Below, piece by piece: positions 10,004 to 23,871 of a DNA stretch of 64,000 nt (positions are counted from its first letter, which is position 1; each line of letters begins with the position of its first letter). The DNA is from Dendrophyllia cribrosa. Lineage: Eukaryota; Cnidaria; Anthozoa; Scleractinia; Dendrophylliidae. The stretch lies in contig JAJLRJ010000010.1 in NCBI GenBank assembly GCA_024195265.1, forward strand, positions 3,940,135 through 4,004,134, given 5' to 3'. The position numbers and the translations under genes are program-made. The notes below the pieces were generated by a model. That model was not told where the DNA came from, ran no database searches, and saw only the letters and a list, made by a program, of their open reading frames with translations.

Positions 10004-13000
10004 GCTACTGCTGCTGCTGCTGCCAAATTTCATTTTGTTAAGCATTGAAAAACAAATGGTAACATGCAAAAGTACTGCTGAAGAGGTTTCATTTGAATGG
10101 TCACACCATAGGATTTTTCTAACAGACTCAAAAGTTAGAACTACACTACATGTCTCCATAATTGACTCCGTGGGACTGAAGAAAAGGGTTAAGTGACATA
10201 ATATATCGAACGTTACCTGAAGTAGATGAAGTCAGCATTATTGATGTCACGTGCGTTGAATATGATTCCCAGGTAAGCGAGTCTGTCTCCACTCCAGTCC
10301 ACCTCGCTAAACAAATCCACCGAAATCTGGTAACTAGAGTCATCTTCCTCAAGAGTCTCTTTAGCGAGAGCTCGGCAAAAGCCTTGAGACCACTGTTCAT
10401 TTTGACTCATAACAGAGTAATACTCTTTATTATCTTGCAACGAAGCGCAGCTCTTAATTTCAAACGGCAGTGAAGGCAAATCAGTGATGCTAAAGTCCTT
10501 AAAGCGTATCACGTTGCCGTGGTTATTAGCTAGTACCACGCCACCAGTTGCCTTGGGAGAGAGTTTGGCTTTAAAGGAAGTCACGTGAACATCGTTCAGA
10601 AACACAGTGACGTCAGAGTCTCGGACCTCAAGGACGGTGTGTATCCATCGTTCCTTGCGCGGCGAACCAAATGGACAGGAACCTGTTTGAGATTCAAACC
10701 AGTTTAACCGGCCTTGCTTAATTACACCGGTTTGGAAGCACGAGTCGTCACTTGAGCCAAACCTGTGAACATCAATCACAACAAAATTAAAATAAGGATT
10801 AAATAAAAATAATAATTGGGGAAGATATGCAAATCAACGATGCCGAAACCTTTCATAGCAATTCTGTAAACTACTCTTATTATTTTATTACACGTAAAAA
10901 TAGGCGAGAAGTCGCGTAACAAAACGCTGCGCTCACCACCCCACATAGGATTCAGTAAACCCTGCGTGTGTGGTGGTATAACATCCCAGTAAAGACTCGT
11001 TTTTATCCTGAGCTAACCTGACTCGTGCTTTCATGATCTTGCCAGGCATTTTAGGCAGACATTTTACATGCTAAGTATTGAGAAAAGACGTTTTTATTTT
11101 GTTTGGTGTTGACTGTCGTGATTTTGTAGCCTTTTCCGACAGTTAAATTGCGAGAATAATAAGAATGATCACAAACGTTTATTACAATGTGCTCACGCGT
11201 GAGATATTGAGTTGAATAGTGCATGAGGAGAAATGTCATATGTGTTGTAGTTAATTTTTTATCTCAGGCAATTTTTATTTTTCCATTGTTTTTGGGTATG
11301 GTAATATATGCTAATGAATTTGAAACAAAGGAAAAACAAAAATTACCTGAAATAAAAAATTAACTACATATGCCTTTGCACGCAGGTGCTATCTGGATTA
11401 AGACTACGTTTACACTAGAGGAGATTTTTCCGGATTCATAAATGTTTCCGGATTTATTAAATTTAGGGTATTCGGATTCGCAGGCGTTTATACTAAAGGG
11501 TATTCGGATTCCCAACCGTTTGCACACATCGATAAATCCGAGGGCATTCATGCGGGAACGGTTACAAAGCAGGCGAAAAAGTATCCGGATTCATGGGAAC
11601 AACTGTTTACACTTCAAAACATTGCGGATTTACAGTAATCGGATACAAAGTATTCACTATTTAGATTTCGGATTCAAAATCTCCGGAGACGCGACCAAAC
11701 TGGGACGTTTTTATTTCGGATTCATCCATCTGCGTGTAAACGGCAAAACGAATCAGGTACCAAAATGTTCCGGATTCGTGACGAATCCGGAAAAATCTCC
11801 TCTAGTGTAAACGTAGCTAAGGTAACCCCAACCGGCTAGACATGACATGAAATGACTTCTGGATACGTGGGGGTTGGGGGGGGGGGGGGACTCGCATATA
11901 GAAGTGACGGGGGTGATCGTCATACATTTTAGGGGTTCAAATTCGTAGTTTGGTACCACTAAGGGCGTTAGAATCGAAAACGACCACTGTTACAGTTATT
12001 CTGGTAAATTTTAGTCAGGAGCCCATTATCCGCAGCATGCAACTACCATAAATTCGTGCAATAGCGTTTTTACAAGTAGGTTTATTTTTAGATACACCTA
12101 ATTGCAATAACGTTGACATGGGATAATGAAAAATGAAAAAATGAAAAAAATGAAAAAAGCCAAATAGGAATTAATTAGCCTTATCATCACAGCGACACGC
12201 GGCACGATTAAGCGTGCAGCAGCTATTGTTAATTTAAATTAAGCGTGCAGCGGCTATTGTTATTTGTATGTCTAATTAATTCCTATTAGCCTTTTTTCGT
12301 TTTTACATTTTTCATTTTTCTATGACAATATTATTGCAATAAGGTGTAAGCCTTTCCTATGAATTGGTTTCGGAAAGCCAATCACAAGAAATTGCATAAT
12401 TAATAACTATTCGCATGTTCACATTCCTGTGTGGTGAATGTCTGATTCCATTCGCTATGTGAATATGTGAATAGTTATTAATTATGCAATTGCTTGTGAT
12501 TGGCTCTCCGAAACCAATTCGCGGGAAAAGCTTGTCTAAAAAGAAACCTACTTGTAAAAACGCCGTTTCACAGGCGCAGTATGGAAGTTGCACGCTCCGG
12601 GATTATGAGCTCCTGTTTTAGTGTAATAAGACACAAAAATATGCTGACAGGAAAAACTGCTTAGAAAGAATATGTACCTCTTAGGGGTACAAATTAATGT
12701 GAGTCATGCACACCCACAAAATGGGTTCCTGGTATCCTTTTAGCGGTTCCTTTCAAAATTTCCGACTATCACCCCCGCCATTTTAATATGGAAATCTCCC
12801 GGTTCTGGAGCCCTTTACAGTCCTCTATTCTAAAGGAACTTTTACCTGAAAGAAACAAAATCGACATTTTCCTCATCCTCAGCATTGAAGAAAATACCAA
12901 GATAAATGATATCACTGGAGCCGTTAACTTCAGGAACGTAAAAGTCAACGGACACCCTGTAGGCGTCATGCTCGGATGCATCGGAGGTCATGAGGTTGCG

Positions 13001-16000
13001 GCAAAACCCGTCGTCCGGCCATTGGCCGTGGCTCGCGTTTAGCGTGTATATTTCGCCTTCTTTTTCTATATTCACACAGGATGGCATTTTCCCTGCTAAA
13101 AAAGTAGAAAGAATTTAATTAGTGTTAATCAGGAGACCATATCTCGATCCGATCAATCATTCCAAGAAACCAAAGGTTTACCCATTCATTGTTTCGTTCT
13201 TACGATTCATCTTTTATTCATTCATTCATTCATTCATTCATTAGTTTATTAATGCATTCGATCATTCATTCTTCCCGTTTCTGTTTCATTCATTCATTTT
13301 ATTATTAATTTTATACATTAATTCATTCCTTCATTCATTAATTCATAAGTCTTTATTTTATTTTATTTTCATTCATTTGTTGGTGCTTTTTGATCGTTTT
13401 TTTCATCCTTCGTTCATTCGTTTGAAAGCATTATTTTCTTTTTGGAACATGTTCATTCATTCAGCCCGTAGAGTAGCGCAATTTCGTACTTTACCTTCTT
13501 TAGTTGTATTATTTTTTCCAGGACAATCAGTTGGTTCAATTCTTGCCTTTATGGACTTGGAAGTTTCGCCGAAAACATCATCTGACCAAGCACTTCTTCC
13601 GTGCTCGTTAACAGCAGACACTGCAACTCTGTACTTGGTGTCAGGGCTCAGTGACTCAACGACGAAAGTCAGCTCGGTTTCGGGATTTTGAATTGTCCGT
13701 TCCGCAATAACAACCAATTCTAAAAACGATCAAAGAGAACGGTTCTGTTCAAAAGTGTCTTGTTCTCTAACCATAGGTTATGTGACGTCACACCGGTGTT
13801 TCATAAAGGAAACTAAATGCGCGTTACAGGCGAATCTTTGCTGACGTCATCGTTTATATTTTGATTCATTAGCATTTGAACTTACTAAGAGAAGGTACCG
13901 TGTTAAATACGAATTGACTTAAGGTGGCTCCATATAGTATTTTGGCGCACGAGGCATGGGGGCCGAAAATGGCGCGAGTGCACGTTCGTTCATTTTGATA
14001 ACGTCATGAAAATAAAGAGGTTTTTACGGTAGCTAAAACGTTTATCGCGCGCGTTTCACACGGTACATTTTTATAAAATTTGGCAAATCGGTAGGATTTT
14101 CTTGGTTCATGATCACAAAAAAAAGATAACAGTTTTTGTACATACACAAACCCAATAAATGTAAAAAACGAAAGGTGAGTAAATTATGTACCGATTTTTT
14201 TTATGGCTTTGTCAGATGACACTTACTGAATGTTTATTCTGTTTCATTAAAAATCGTGAATATTTACCGTGTAAAAACCGAGAAAATCCGTCGAGGGGCT
14301 TGCTAGCCTTGAACAACAACCGAAACAACTCAATCAGTGATTGCCATGGTAACGAGACAAGACTGCCAAATTAGACGCCTCTGTAAAGGAGAAAGCCAAC
14401 GCTACGTGTATGTGTATATCATGCCTAGCAACGCGAAACAAAACTCTCGAAAGACAGCAATAAGATCATGTATAGTTTATTTGGAAGACTGACCAATAAC
14501 GAGATGGAGCCACCTTAAAAGTTAAAAGAGCTTAATAACGTATGCAATTGTCAGCTCTTTTCGTGTAATGTTTTTAAAAGGAAGAATCAACTATCAAAAA
14601 CTGCAAAATTGTTGGGTGGCAAAAGCGCTAATGAGCCATACATTCTTTACAAAATTTTGAGTTTTTAAAACAGCTTTGCACAAAAAGTATCTAGTATATC
14701 GGGCTCAAATTTCCAGAGAAAGCTATAAGTGTTGTGCCCCTTTGGGATGAATTTTTGCAGCTCGATTAGAGAATGAAGTCCTAAAGGGGTACCTTTTTTA
14801 GGCTGGAGGTATATGAAAGGGTAGGGATTTCACGAGTTGAAGTATACTAGTGTGAAAGGGTAGGGATTTCACGAAGTATAGGAAAGGGTAGGGAAAACAC
14901 GAGTCGAAGTATAAAAAAGACAAGGGAAAACTGCCATTTAAGTATTATAAAAAGCACCTTTCAAAATATTTTAAACAGACGCACGTAAAGGCCATATGAA
15001 AGGGGTACCATTTTCAATGAAAGGTATATGAAAGGGGTACCATTTTGAATGAAAAGTATATGAAAGGGGTACCATTTTCAATGAAAGATATATGAAAGGG
15101 GTACCCTTTCTGTCAAAAACGGTATATGAAAGAGTAAGGGTTTGGACCTTGGGACGGAGCATCCCCGTACAAAACTTTGTTGAGTAACCCCCCCCCCCCC
15201 CCCCCCCGGGGAATGAGGTGCAAAGAATAATGAGGAAATAAATGTAAACAAAGCTTCGCCTATAAATAGAAAGGAAGTTAGAGTTTGAAGTTACTGTGTT
15301 TACAGATATTACGCTAAAATGATGAAATATGTGGTATCACTACGGGAATTAAACAAAGAATTATTCTGATAATTGAAAGCATAGAATTCACTTTTTGTAC
15401 AGATTAGTACCTCCCGTTACTTCAGCAACTCTGACTTTGTAAGACACAATCCCTCCCCGTGTTTCAATTGGTGGTTCCCAGGTTATCTCGAGCTCCGTTT
15501 CGGAGGTGGCCTTGACCTTTACATTCTGTGGTGCATCCGGAGGATTCGTCTGAGGAACAAAAAAATAAGAATTGACAAGGTTTAGTTTGTTGTTTTTCAT
15601 GTTTTCGCCTCAAGTTTTGTTTGAAAACAATCATATGTCATTAAAGCATATTACTTCCCTAATTTCAAACATTTAACCCTTTGACGTGCAAGCGCGCTTT
15701 TAGGCACTGTTTAGGGTCATACATATTGTACCATTTGTGACGTCATCAGTTTTAGCGTCCGAAGATGTTTTTGACACTTATCGGCAAGGGAAAAAGTAAA
15801 TCTTGCTAAACATACCCAGATGAGACCGATTGGATGAATTGAACTGGAGTTTCACGCAAACAACCTCTGCACTTTATGTTACAAAATCAAAGGAAAATTT
15901 GCCCTTCCCACCGACGGCTACTTGACGATCAAAATTTCCACATTTCGCGACGTTTGGGTGAAAACTTTACATTGTCAAGAAAGACTATTAAAATGTCAAC

Positions 16001-19000
16001 AAAACTGACCAAAAAAAAAACAGACACAAAGGAAACTAAAAGAACGGGCTTGGGAATAAAAAAGAAAAAGTCAAGGCAAGTCGTGTTTTTCTCGTTCAAA
16101 AACTGTCGAAATTTCGATCAGTGCGCATGCCCGAACTCAAATTCTCAAATACTTCTACAAATGGCAGGAGGGTTTAGTTTGCCGAGCTGCAAACGATGTT
16201 ATTGACTGTTCGGCCTCAATTTGGCTAGATAATGGCCATAAAATGGCATTTGTAGCCTGAAAAAGCGTTTTTTTGGTGGAAATTTGCACGTCAAAGGGTT
16301 AATCGGTATCATCTTATTTATGATAGAACCTTTTGCAAATTTGACTATTAACTATTACTCCTTAAAAATTGAACAATGACCCATTGACACACCATTCCAA
16401 AATATGCATAAAGCCGTTTAACGACTTTAAAATTAATGTGAATGCTAACCTCAGCAGATGGCGTCGTTGGTGCAGATGATGTCACCTTTTCTTCCAATGA
16501 CGGGGTTGTTCCTTCTTCGTCAGGTGATGCGGTTGTTCCTTCCTCGTCAGGTGATGCAGTTGTTTCTTCTTCGTCAGGTAATGAGGTTGTTCCTTCTTCG
16601 TCAGGTGATGCGGTTGTTCCTTCTTCGTCAGGTGATGAGGTTGTTCCTTCCTCGTCAGGTGATGCAGTTGTTCCTTCTTCGTCAGGTGATGCGGTTGTTC
16701 CTTCTTCGTCAGGTGATGCGGTTGTTCCTTCTTCGTCAGGTGATGCGGTTGTTCCTTCCTCGTCAGGTGATGCGGTTGTTTCTTCCTCGTCAGGTGATTC
16801 GGTTGTTACTTCTTTGTCAGGTGATGAGGTTGTACCTTGCTCGTCAGGTGATGAGGTTGTTCCTTCCTCGTCAGGTGATGCGGTTGTTCCTTCCTCGTCA
16901 GGTGATGAAGTTGTTCCTTCCTCGTCAGGTGATGCGGTTGTTCCTTCCTCGTCAGGTGATGAAGTTGTTGCTTCCTTGTCAGGTGATCCGGTTGTTCCTT
17001 CCTCGTCAGGTGATGCGGTTGTTCCCTCCTCGTCAGGTGATGCGGTTGTTGCTTCCTCGTCAGGTGATGCGGTTGTTGCTTCCTCGTCAGGTGATGCAGT
17101 TGTTCCTTCCTCGTCAGGTGATGAGGTTGTTCCTTCCTCGTCAGGTGATGCGATAGTTGTTTCCCCGTCAGGTGATGAAGTTGTTGCTTCCTCGTCAGGT
17201 GATGAGGTTGTTGCTTCTTCGTCAGGTGATGCAGTTGTTCCTTCTTCGTCAGGTGATAAGGTTGTACCTTGCTCGTCAGGTGATGAGGTTGTACCTTGCT
17301 CGTCAGGTGATGAGGTTGTACCTTCCTTGTCAGGTGATCCGGTTGTTCCTTCCTCGTCAGGTGATTCGGTAGTTGTTTCCCCGTCAGGTGATGAAGTTGT
17401 TACTTTCTCGTCAGGTAATGAAGTTGTTGCTTCTTCGTCAGGTGATGCGGTTGTTCCTTCTTCGTCAGGTGATGCGGTTGTTCCTTCCTCGTCAGGTGAT
17501 GCGGTTGTTTCTTCCTCGTCAGGTGATTCGGTTGTTACTTCTTTGTCAGGTGATGAGGTTGCACCTTGCTCGTCAGGTGATGAGGTTGTACCTTCCTTGT
17601 CAGGTGATCCGGTTGTTCCTTCCTCGTCAGGTGATGCGGTTGTTCCTTCCTCGTCAGGTGATGAAGTTGTTCCTTCCTCGTCAGGTGATGTGGTTGTTGC
17701 TTCCTCGTCGGGTGATGCGGTTGTTGCTTCCTCGTCAGGTGATGAGGTTGTTCCTTCCTCGTCAGGTGAAGCGATAGTTGTTTCCCCGTCAGGTGATGAA
17801 GTTGTTGCTTCCTCGTCAGGTGATGAGGTTGTTGCTTCTTCGTCAGGTGATGCAGTTGTTCCTTCTTCGTCAGGTGATAAGGTTGTACCTTGCTCGTCAG
17901 GTGATGAGGTTGTACCTTCCTTGTCAGGTGATCCGTTTGTTCCTTCCTCGTCAGGTGATGCGATAGTTGTTTCCCCATCAGGTGATGAAGTTGTTGCTTT
18001 CTCGTCAGGTGATGAAGTAGTTGCTTCTTCGTCGGGTGATGCAGTTGTTCCTTCTTCGTCAGGTGATCCGGTTGTTCCTTCCTCGTCAGGTGATGAGGTT
18101 GTTGTTTCTTCGTCAGGCGATGAGGTTGTTGCTTCCTCGTCAGGTGATGAAGTTGTTCCTTCCTCGTCAGGTGATGCGGTTGTTCCATCCTCGTCACGTG
18201 ATGAAGTTGTTCCCTCCTTGATAGGTGATGTGGTTGTTCCCTCCTCGTCAGGTGACGCGGTTGTTCCCTTCTTGTCAGGTAATGCGGTTGTTGCTTCCTC
18301 GTCAGGTGATGAAGTTGTTCCTTCCTCGTCAGGTGATGTGGTTGTTCCCTTCTTGATAGGTGATGTGGTTGTTCCCTCCTCGTCAGGTGACACGGTTGTT
18401 CCCTCCTTGTCAGGTAATGCGGTTGTTGCTTCCTCGTCAGGGGATGCAGTGGTTCCTTCCTCGTCAGAAAATGCGGTTGTACCTTTCAAGTCAGGTGATG
18501 CGGTTGTTGCTTCCTCGTCAGTCGATGAGGTTGTTTCCTCCTTGTCAGGTGATGCGGTGGTTCCATCCTCGTCAGGTGATGCAGTTGTTGCTTCCTCGTC
18601 AGGTGATGCGGTTGTTCCTTCCTCGTCAGGTGATGCGGTTGTTCCTTCCTCGCCAGGTGATGCGGTTGTTCCCTCCTCGTCAGGTGATGCAGTTGTTGCT
18701 TCCTTGTCAGGTGATCCGGTTGTTCCTTCCTCGTCAGGTGATCCGGTTGTTCCTTCCTCGTCAGGTGAAGCGCTAGTTGTTTCCCCGTCAGGTGATGCGG
18801 TTGTTCCCTCCTCGTCAGGTGATGCAGTTGTTGCTTCCTCGTCAGGTGATGCGGTTGTTCCTTCCTCGTCAGGTGATGTGGTTGTTGCTTCCTTGTCAGG
18901 TGATCCGGTTGTTCCTTCCTCGTCAGGTGATCCGGTTGTTCCTTCCTCGTCAGGTGAAGCGATAGTTGTTTCCTCGTCAGGTGATGCGCTAGTTGTTTCC

Positions 19001-22000
19001 TCGTCAGGTGATGCGGTTGTTTCTTCCTCGTCAGGTGATGCAGTTGTTGCTTCCTCGTCAGGTGATGCGGTTGTTCCCTCCCCGTCAGGTGATGCGGTAG
19101 TTGTTTCCTCGTCAGGTGATGCGGTCGTTCCCTCCCCGTCAGGTGATGTGGTTGTTCCCTCCTCGTCAGGTGATGCGGTTGTTCCTTCCTCGTCAGGTGA
19201 TGCGGTAGTTGTTTCCTCGTCAGGTGATGCGGTTGTTCCTTCCGCGTCAGGTGATGCGGTTGTTCCTTCCTCGTCAGGTGATGCGGTTGTTCCTTCCTCG
19301 TCAGGTGATGCGGTTGTTCGTTCCTCGTCAGGTGATACTGTGGTTCCATCCTCGTCAGGTGATGCGGTTGTTCCTTCCGCGTCAGGTGATGCGGTTGTTC
19401 CTTCCTCGTCAGGTGATGCGGTTGTTCCTTCCTCGTCAGGTGATACAGTGGTTCCATCCTCGTCAGGTGATGCGGTTGTTCCTTCCGCGTCAGGTGATGC
19501 GGTTGTTCCTACCTCGTCAGGTGATGCAGTTGTTCCTTCCTCGTCAGGTGATGCGGTTGTTCCTTCCTCGTCAGGTGATGCGGTTGTTCGTTCCTCGTCA
19601 GGTGATGAAGTTGTTCCTTCTTCGTCAGGTGATGAAGTTTTTGCTTCCTCGTCAGGTGATGAAGTTGTTCCTTCCTCGTCAGGTGACGAGGTTGTTCCTT
19701 CCTCGTCAGGTGACGAGGTTGTTCCTTCCTCGTCAGGTGACGTGGTTGTTCCTTCCTCGTCAGGTGATGAGGTTGTTCCTTCTTCGTCAGGTGACGAGGT
19801 TGTTCCTTCCTCGTCAGGTGACGTGGTTGTTCCTTCCTCGTCAGGTGATGCGGTTGTTCCTTCCTCGTCAGGTGATGCGGTTGTTCCTTCCTCGTCAGGT
19901 GATGAGGTTGTTCCTTTTTCGGCAGGTGATGAGGTTTTTTCCTCCTTGTCTGGTGGTGGAGTTGTTCTTTCTTTGTCTGCTGATTGGGTTGTTCCTTCCT
20001 CTGGTAAAGGGACTTTTCCTTCATCGTCCGTTTGTGAAGTTGTTTGAGTTGTAGGCGAAGATATGGTTTTAGGTTCCGCTGTTGTTTGCTCTGGTTTTGA
20101 CATTATAGTTGTTCCTTCATTAAATGGAGAAGTTGTCGGTATACCTTCATCTGATGTTGTTGGGATAGGTTTCGTTGTGGTGTTCATCAATGTCGACTTT
20201 TTTGGCAGTTTACCCACTATTAAAAAGACAGAGAAAACCTATGTTTAATAACTAGGGTTATACGGTCAAAAGGAGAATGGTTCCGTACGAAATTAACCAT
20301 TCCCGTCGCCTATAACTTTGAAAGAAACAACTATTAGCATAGATAGAGCAGTTTTCAATTGAGTGTCGTAAAACCAAAACCAAAGTAATTACTCTGACCA
20401 ATCACGGCAGTCGTAAACAATCCAATGAACCAATCAGAGCTCGAAGCAATTACATGTCGGCGGCGCCAAGCGCGGGAAAACGCGTGCGAGCAAGTCACGA
20501 TTGGTTTTAGTTTTACTTCTGATTGGTCGAGAAAGTGGCGCGAAATGTTTTAGCCAATCACAAAGCGTAGCAATACAAAACCAAAGCAATTGTGTAATTA
20601 CTTTCGACACTCAATTGAAAACTGTTCTAATAGGACTACATGCTGTCCAATTTGGAAATGATTGGATGAAAAAAATTACGAGGACTGCCAAAATTGGACG
20701 AGGCCGTAGGCTGCAGTCAGAGGAGTTTTTTGAATTCAAGTGATTTGACTGACTTTGTGGAGAAAAAATAAGTGTCTTTGCGCTGAAGATGGCCAGGATA
20801 GAAATGGATTGCAACTTTAAAAAAAATTGGCCAACGTTTTCAAGTTTATCACCTGGAGTCTTTGGAAAACTCACTCATACTCTGATTATGGTTCATTCTC
20901 TCCGCTAACGTTCACGTGACATCTTCGCAGTGTTCTATAAGCATATCGTATACGACAAAGGTTCTTAGTTTTAATTTGGGAAGGGTTTGACGCAAAATCG
21001 TTTCACTTCCATTGTAACACTTTGCTCCATGTAATTTTGGCTTCTAATTTTCAAGACACTGAATGAAACACCGAAGACGAAGTGTGGCAATTTCAATGAA
21101 AGCTAGTAAGAAGTACTCTCTTGCGAACGGTACAAGTACTTTCAAAATAAAATATGAGATTTATTTTGGTTTTTGGAAGTCAAATAATTAACAGAAAGGC
21201 AAGAAGTAAAAACAACAACAACAATTCCAACATACTAGATCTCTTGATGAAGACATGCGGTGGAAAAGATTGGTCATTCTTCAAGCGTTTAGGAAAACGT
21301 GTGAGACGTTTTAAATCTGTGCAGGTGTAGCATGCATTTTTTCCTTTCTCCCACCACTCGACGGCGTCACAACTGTCACCGCAGTAACTTTGACATTCCT
21401 CTGCCGTCGTTTCTCTCATAATTAGTTCTCTCCCCGAGTCTGTGCACCAAAATGCCCTGTAGTCCTTCCATTTCTTATCTGCAATATGATAGCAAGAAAT
21501 TAGTATTGAAAAAAATTCAAACACACAGTTAAATGTGGCTATTTTCCCGTGGGGAGACTAAACTTTCACCCCCTGGGGAGGGGTGGGGGGGGGGGGGGGG
21601 GGGGGGGGGACTCCGATATGAAAATGACAGGGGTGCTCGCTGTTCGTTTTAGGGGTCAAAATTTGTAGATTGGTACCGCTTAGGGTGCTAAAATCTAAAA
21701 TGACCACCGTTAGAATTATCGCGGTACCTTTTAGGTTGTTGAGCAGAAAAAAAATATGACAGAATATGTCCTGTGTTGTTTAAAATTGGTACCTCTTAGG
21801 GGTAAAAATATATTTGCACCACGCCTATCAAATAACATTCTGGTACCTTTTAGGGTGTTTTCCGAAAAATTTCCGACGAGCACCTTGTCATTTTTATACG
21901 GGAGTCCCCCGGGACTTTCACCCGCACTCGAGCAGTCTTTGTATTCTCCCAGTTTTAAGCGCACCGTGACATTCAAACACAAACATACGGGATAATAGGG

Positions 22001-23837
22001 GACTATGAACAGTCTATAAAACGCTAAAGTTCGCGTCCATCTAGTCTTTCATTTTTCTCAGGCATGGTCGGAAACTTCTCTTCTGGAAAACGTCTGCGGA
22101 TTGAAATCCCGCTGTCAGCGAAATTTCGGCTTCCATCTTCACTCGAGTGACATTTTGAAGCGATTTATTCCGATTTTTGGCTTCCTTTCGTCGGCTAACC
22201 CTGATGCTTAGTGATCACTAAAAATTGAAAACAGGCTAAAATGCGGCTTGGAGGCTCCAGGATAATCTCGTACCCAGATCTCCCACGGTCTGTAAAGTAC
22301 AAGAGTTAGATCTGGGTACGAGATTAGCTCCAAGACAGTCAACACCACAGGTAGCCCAAGCTATATGTGTCACAGTAACCGTTACGAGCGAAATTATAAG
22401 GATTTGTATGAGAAAAAACGGTCCATTCTAGGAGCTAAAAAATACGAACAAGATTTCAATAAAAATTGCCTACCTTACTTCGCTTGTGTGTTTCATTGTC
22501 TCCTGTGTGGGTTTTGGAGCGATTTAGAGCGTTTCCAGTGAGTTTTAGTTCCATTGCTTTCTCTCTATATATCCTTTCCCCGTGGGAACTAAAACTCACT
22601 GGAAACGCTCTAAATCGCTCCAAAAACCACAGAAGAGACAAGGAAACACACAAGCGAAGTAAGGTAGGCAATTTTTATTGAAATCTTGTTCGTTTTTTAG
22701 CTTCTAGAATGGACCGTTTTTTCTCGTACAAATCCTTATAATTTCGCTCATAACGGTTACTGTGACACATATAGCTTGGGCTACCTGTGATGACACATCT
22801 TGATGTGGTGTGCAAACTTCAATGGGTGTTCAATGTCATTTCTCGTTCGTTCACTAAATCATTGTTAGAGTTCCATACACTGTCACATCCTTATATTTTG
22901 ACAATAAGTGGTCTATTTGTGAGCCTGGGCTCCATGTTGTTTGCTAGATTTATTGTTAAAAATAGAACTCAAATCTGCAAAAGACCGTAAATGATAATGC
23001 TTTAAACGATACGTAGGATCTAAGAAAGACCTAATCAGCCAAAAAAAAGTGAACAAACATAACCGACAAACTACAAGGCTGATCTGACGACGTAAAAAAA
23101 TAAACTTTGCGAGACACCAATACGACAGAAACCGATAAAGCAGGGTAGCAACCGCGGACAGTCGTATTGGTGTCTCGCAAAGTCTACTTTTTTATATTTT
23201 ACGTAGTTAGATCAGCCTTGCAGTTTGTCGGTTAGATTTATTATTGCGTGTTGTCATGCACATTTTCCCCTTTTTTCGTTTGGTTTCAATATTGCACTTC
23301 CTCTAATGTAAACCATACGTCTGAAAATTCGAAGACGATCCGTATCTAAAGTGTCTACATGAAGTAATTTTGAAATGATAAAAAGAAAATAATTCCGTGT
23401 CCGCACATTACTACACGTACAATATTATAAGGTTTGATCTAAGTTCTAAATTTGAGAAGCGAGAAATTAGTTACAACCTAAGGGACTCTGAGGATAAACT
23501 TAATGTTCCATTGCCGCGCACAAACTATTATAAAAATAGTTTCAGTTATAGTGGCGCCATGCTCTGGAACAGCCTTTCTCATAATGTAAGGAAAGCTGAG
23601 TCCCTTGGGCAATTTAAACGACTTCTCAAAGAGGAACTATAAGGCACGGCATTCGTGGAAAGCAGCTTTTTATTATTTATTAAATTCTTCATATATAGAT
23701 ATTTTTTAATATTAGTTTATTGCTTTGTGTTAGTATTATAATGATTTTTAGCTGACGAATTTTTACCGTGTTTAAATAAAGATTATCTATCTATCTATCT
23801 ATCTATCTTGTGATGCATAAGGCCCTAGGGAAGGGAA

Positions 23838-23871
<34 letters not shown>

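Larger units (their letters stand above)
11868..12797. repeat. G/C-tract-bounded element, type B, split by nested insertions
   Basis: The left end (G run, GACTCGCATATAGAAGTGAC, then TTTTAGGGGTTCAAATTCG) and right end (TACCTCTTAGGGGTACAAAT ... CACCCCCGCCATTTTAATAT) match the intact type-B copies at 21575, 47862 and 51265. The two halves are separated by the insertion at 12010-12625. Confidence 0.65.

Noticed and set aside
9905..10196. Poly-Leu and poly-Ser frames
   Set aside because: Products of the (ACT)n/(GCT)n microsatellite; no other coding signal.
16442..20047. 1201-codon plus-strand open frame (VVPSSSGDA repeats), and other long frames over the same array
   Set aside because: A 27-bp repeat without a stop in one unit stays open in several frames on both strands. 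Only the minus-strand frame is bounded by good splice sites in phase with a signal peptide, FN3 and modules.
22456..22681. Two 71-codon frames with almost the same protein on opposite strands
   Set aside because: Mirror images caused by the hairpin element; also present at 28698-28883.
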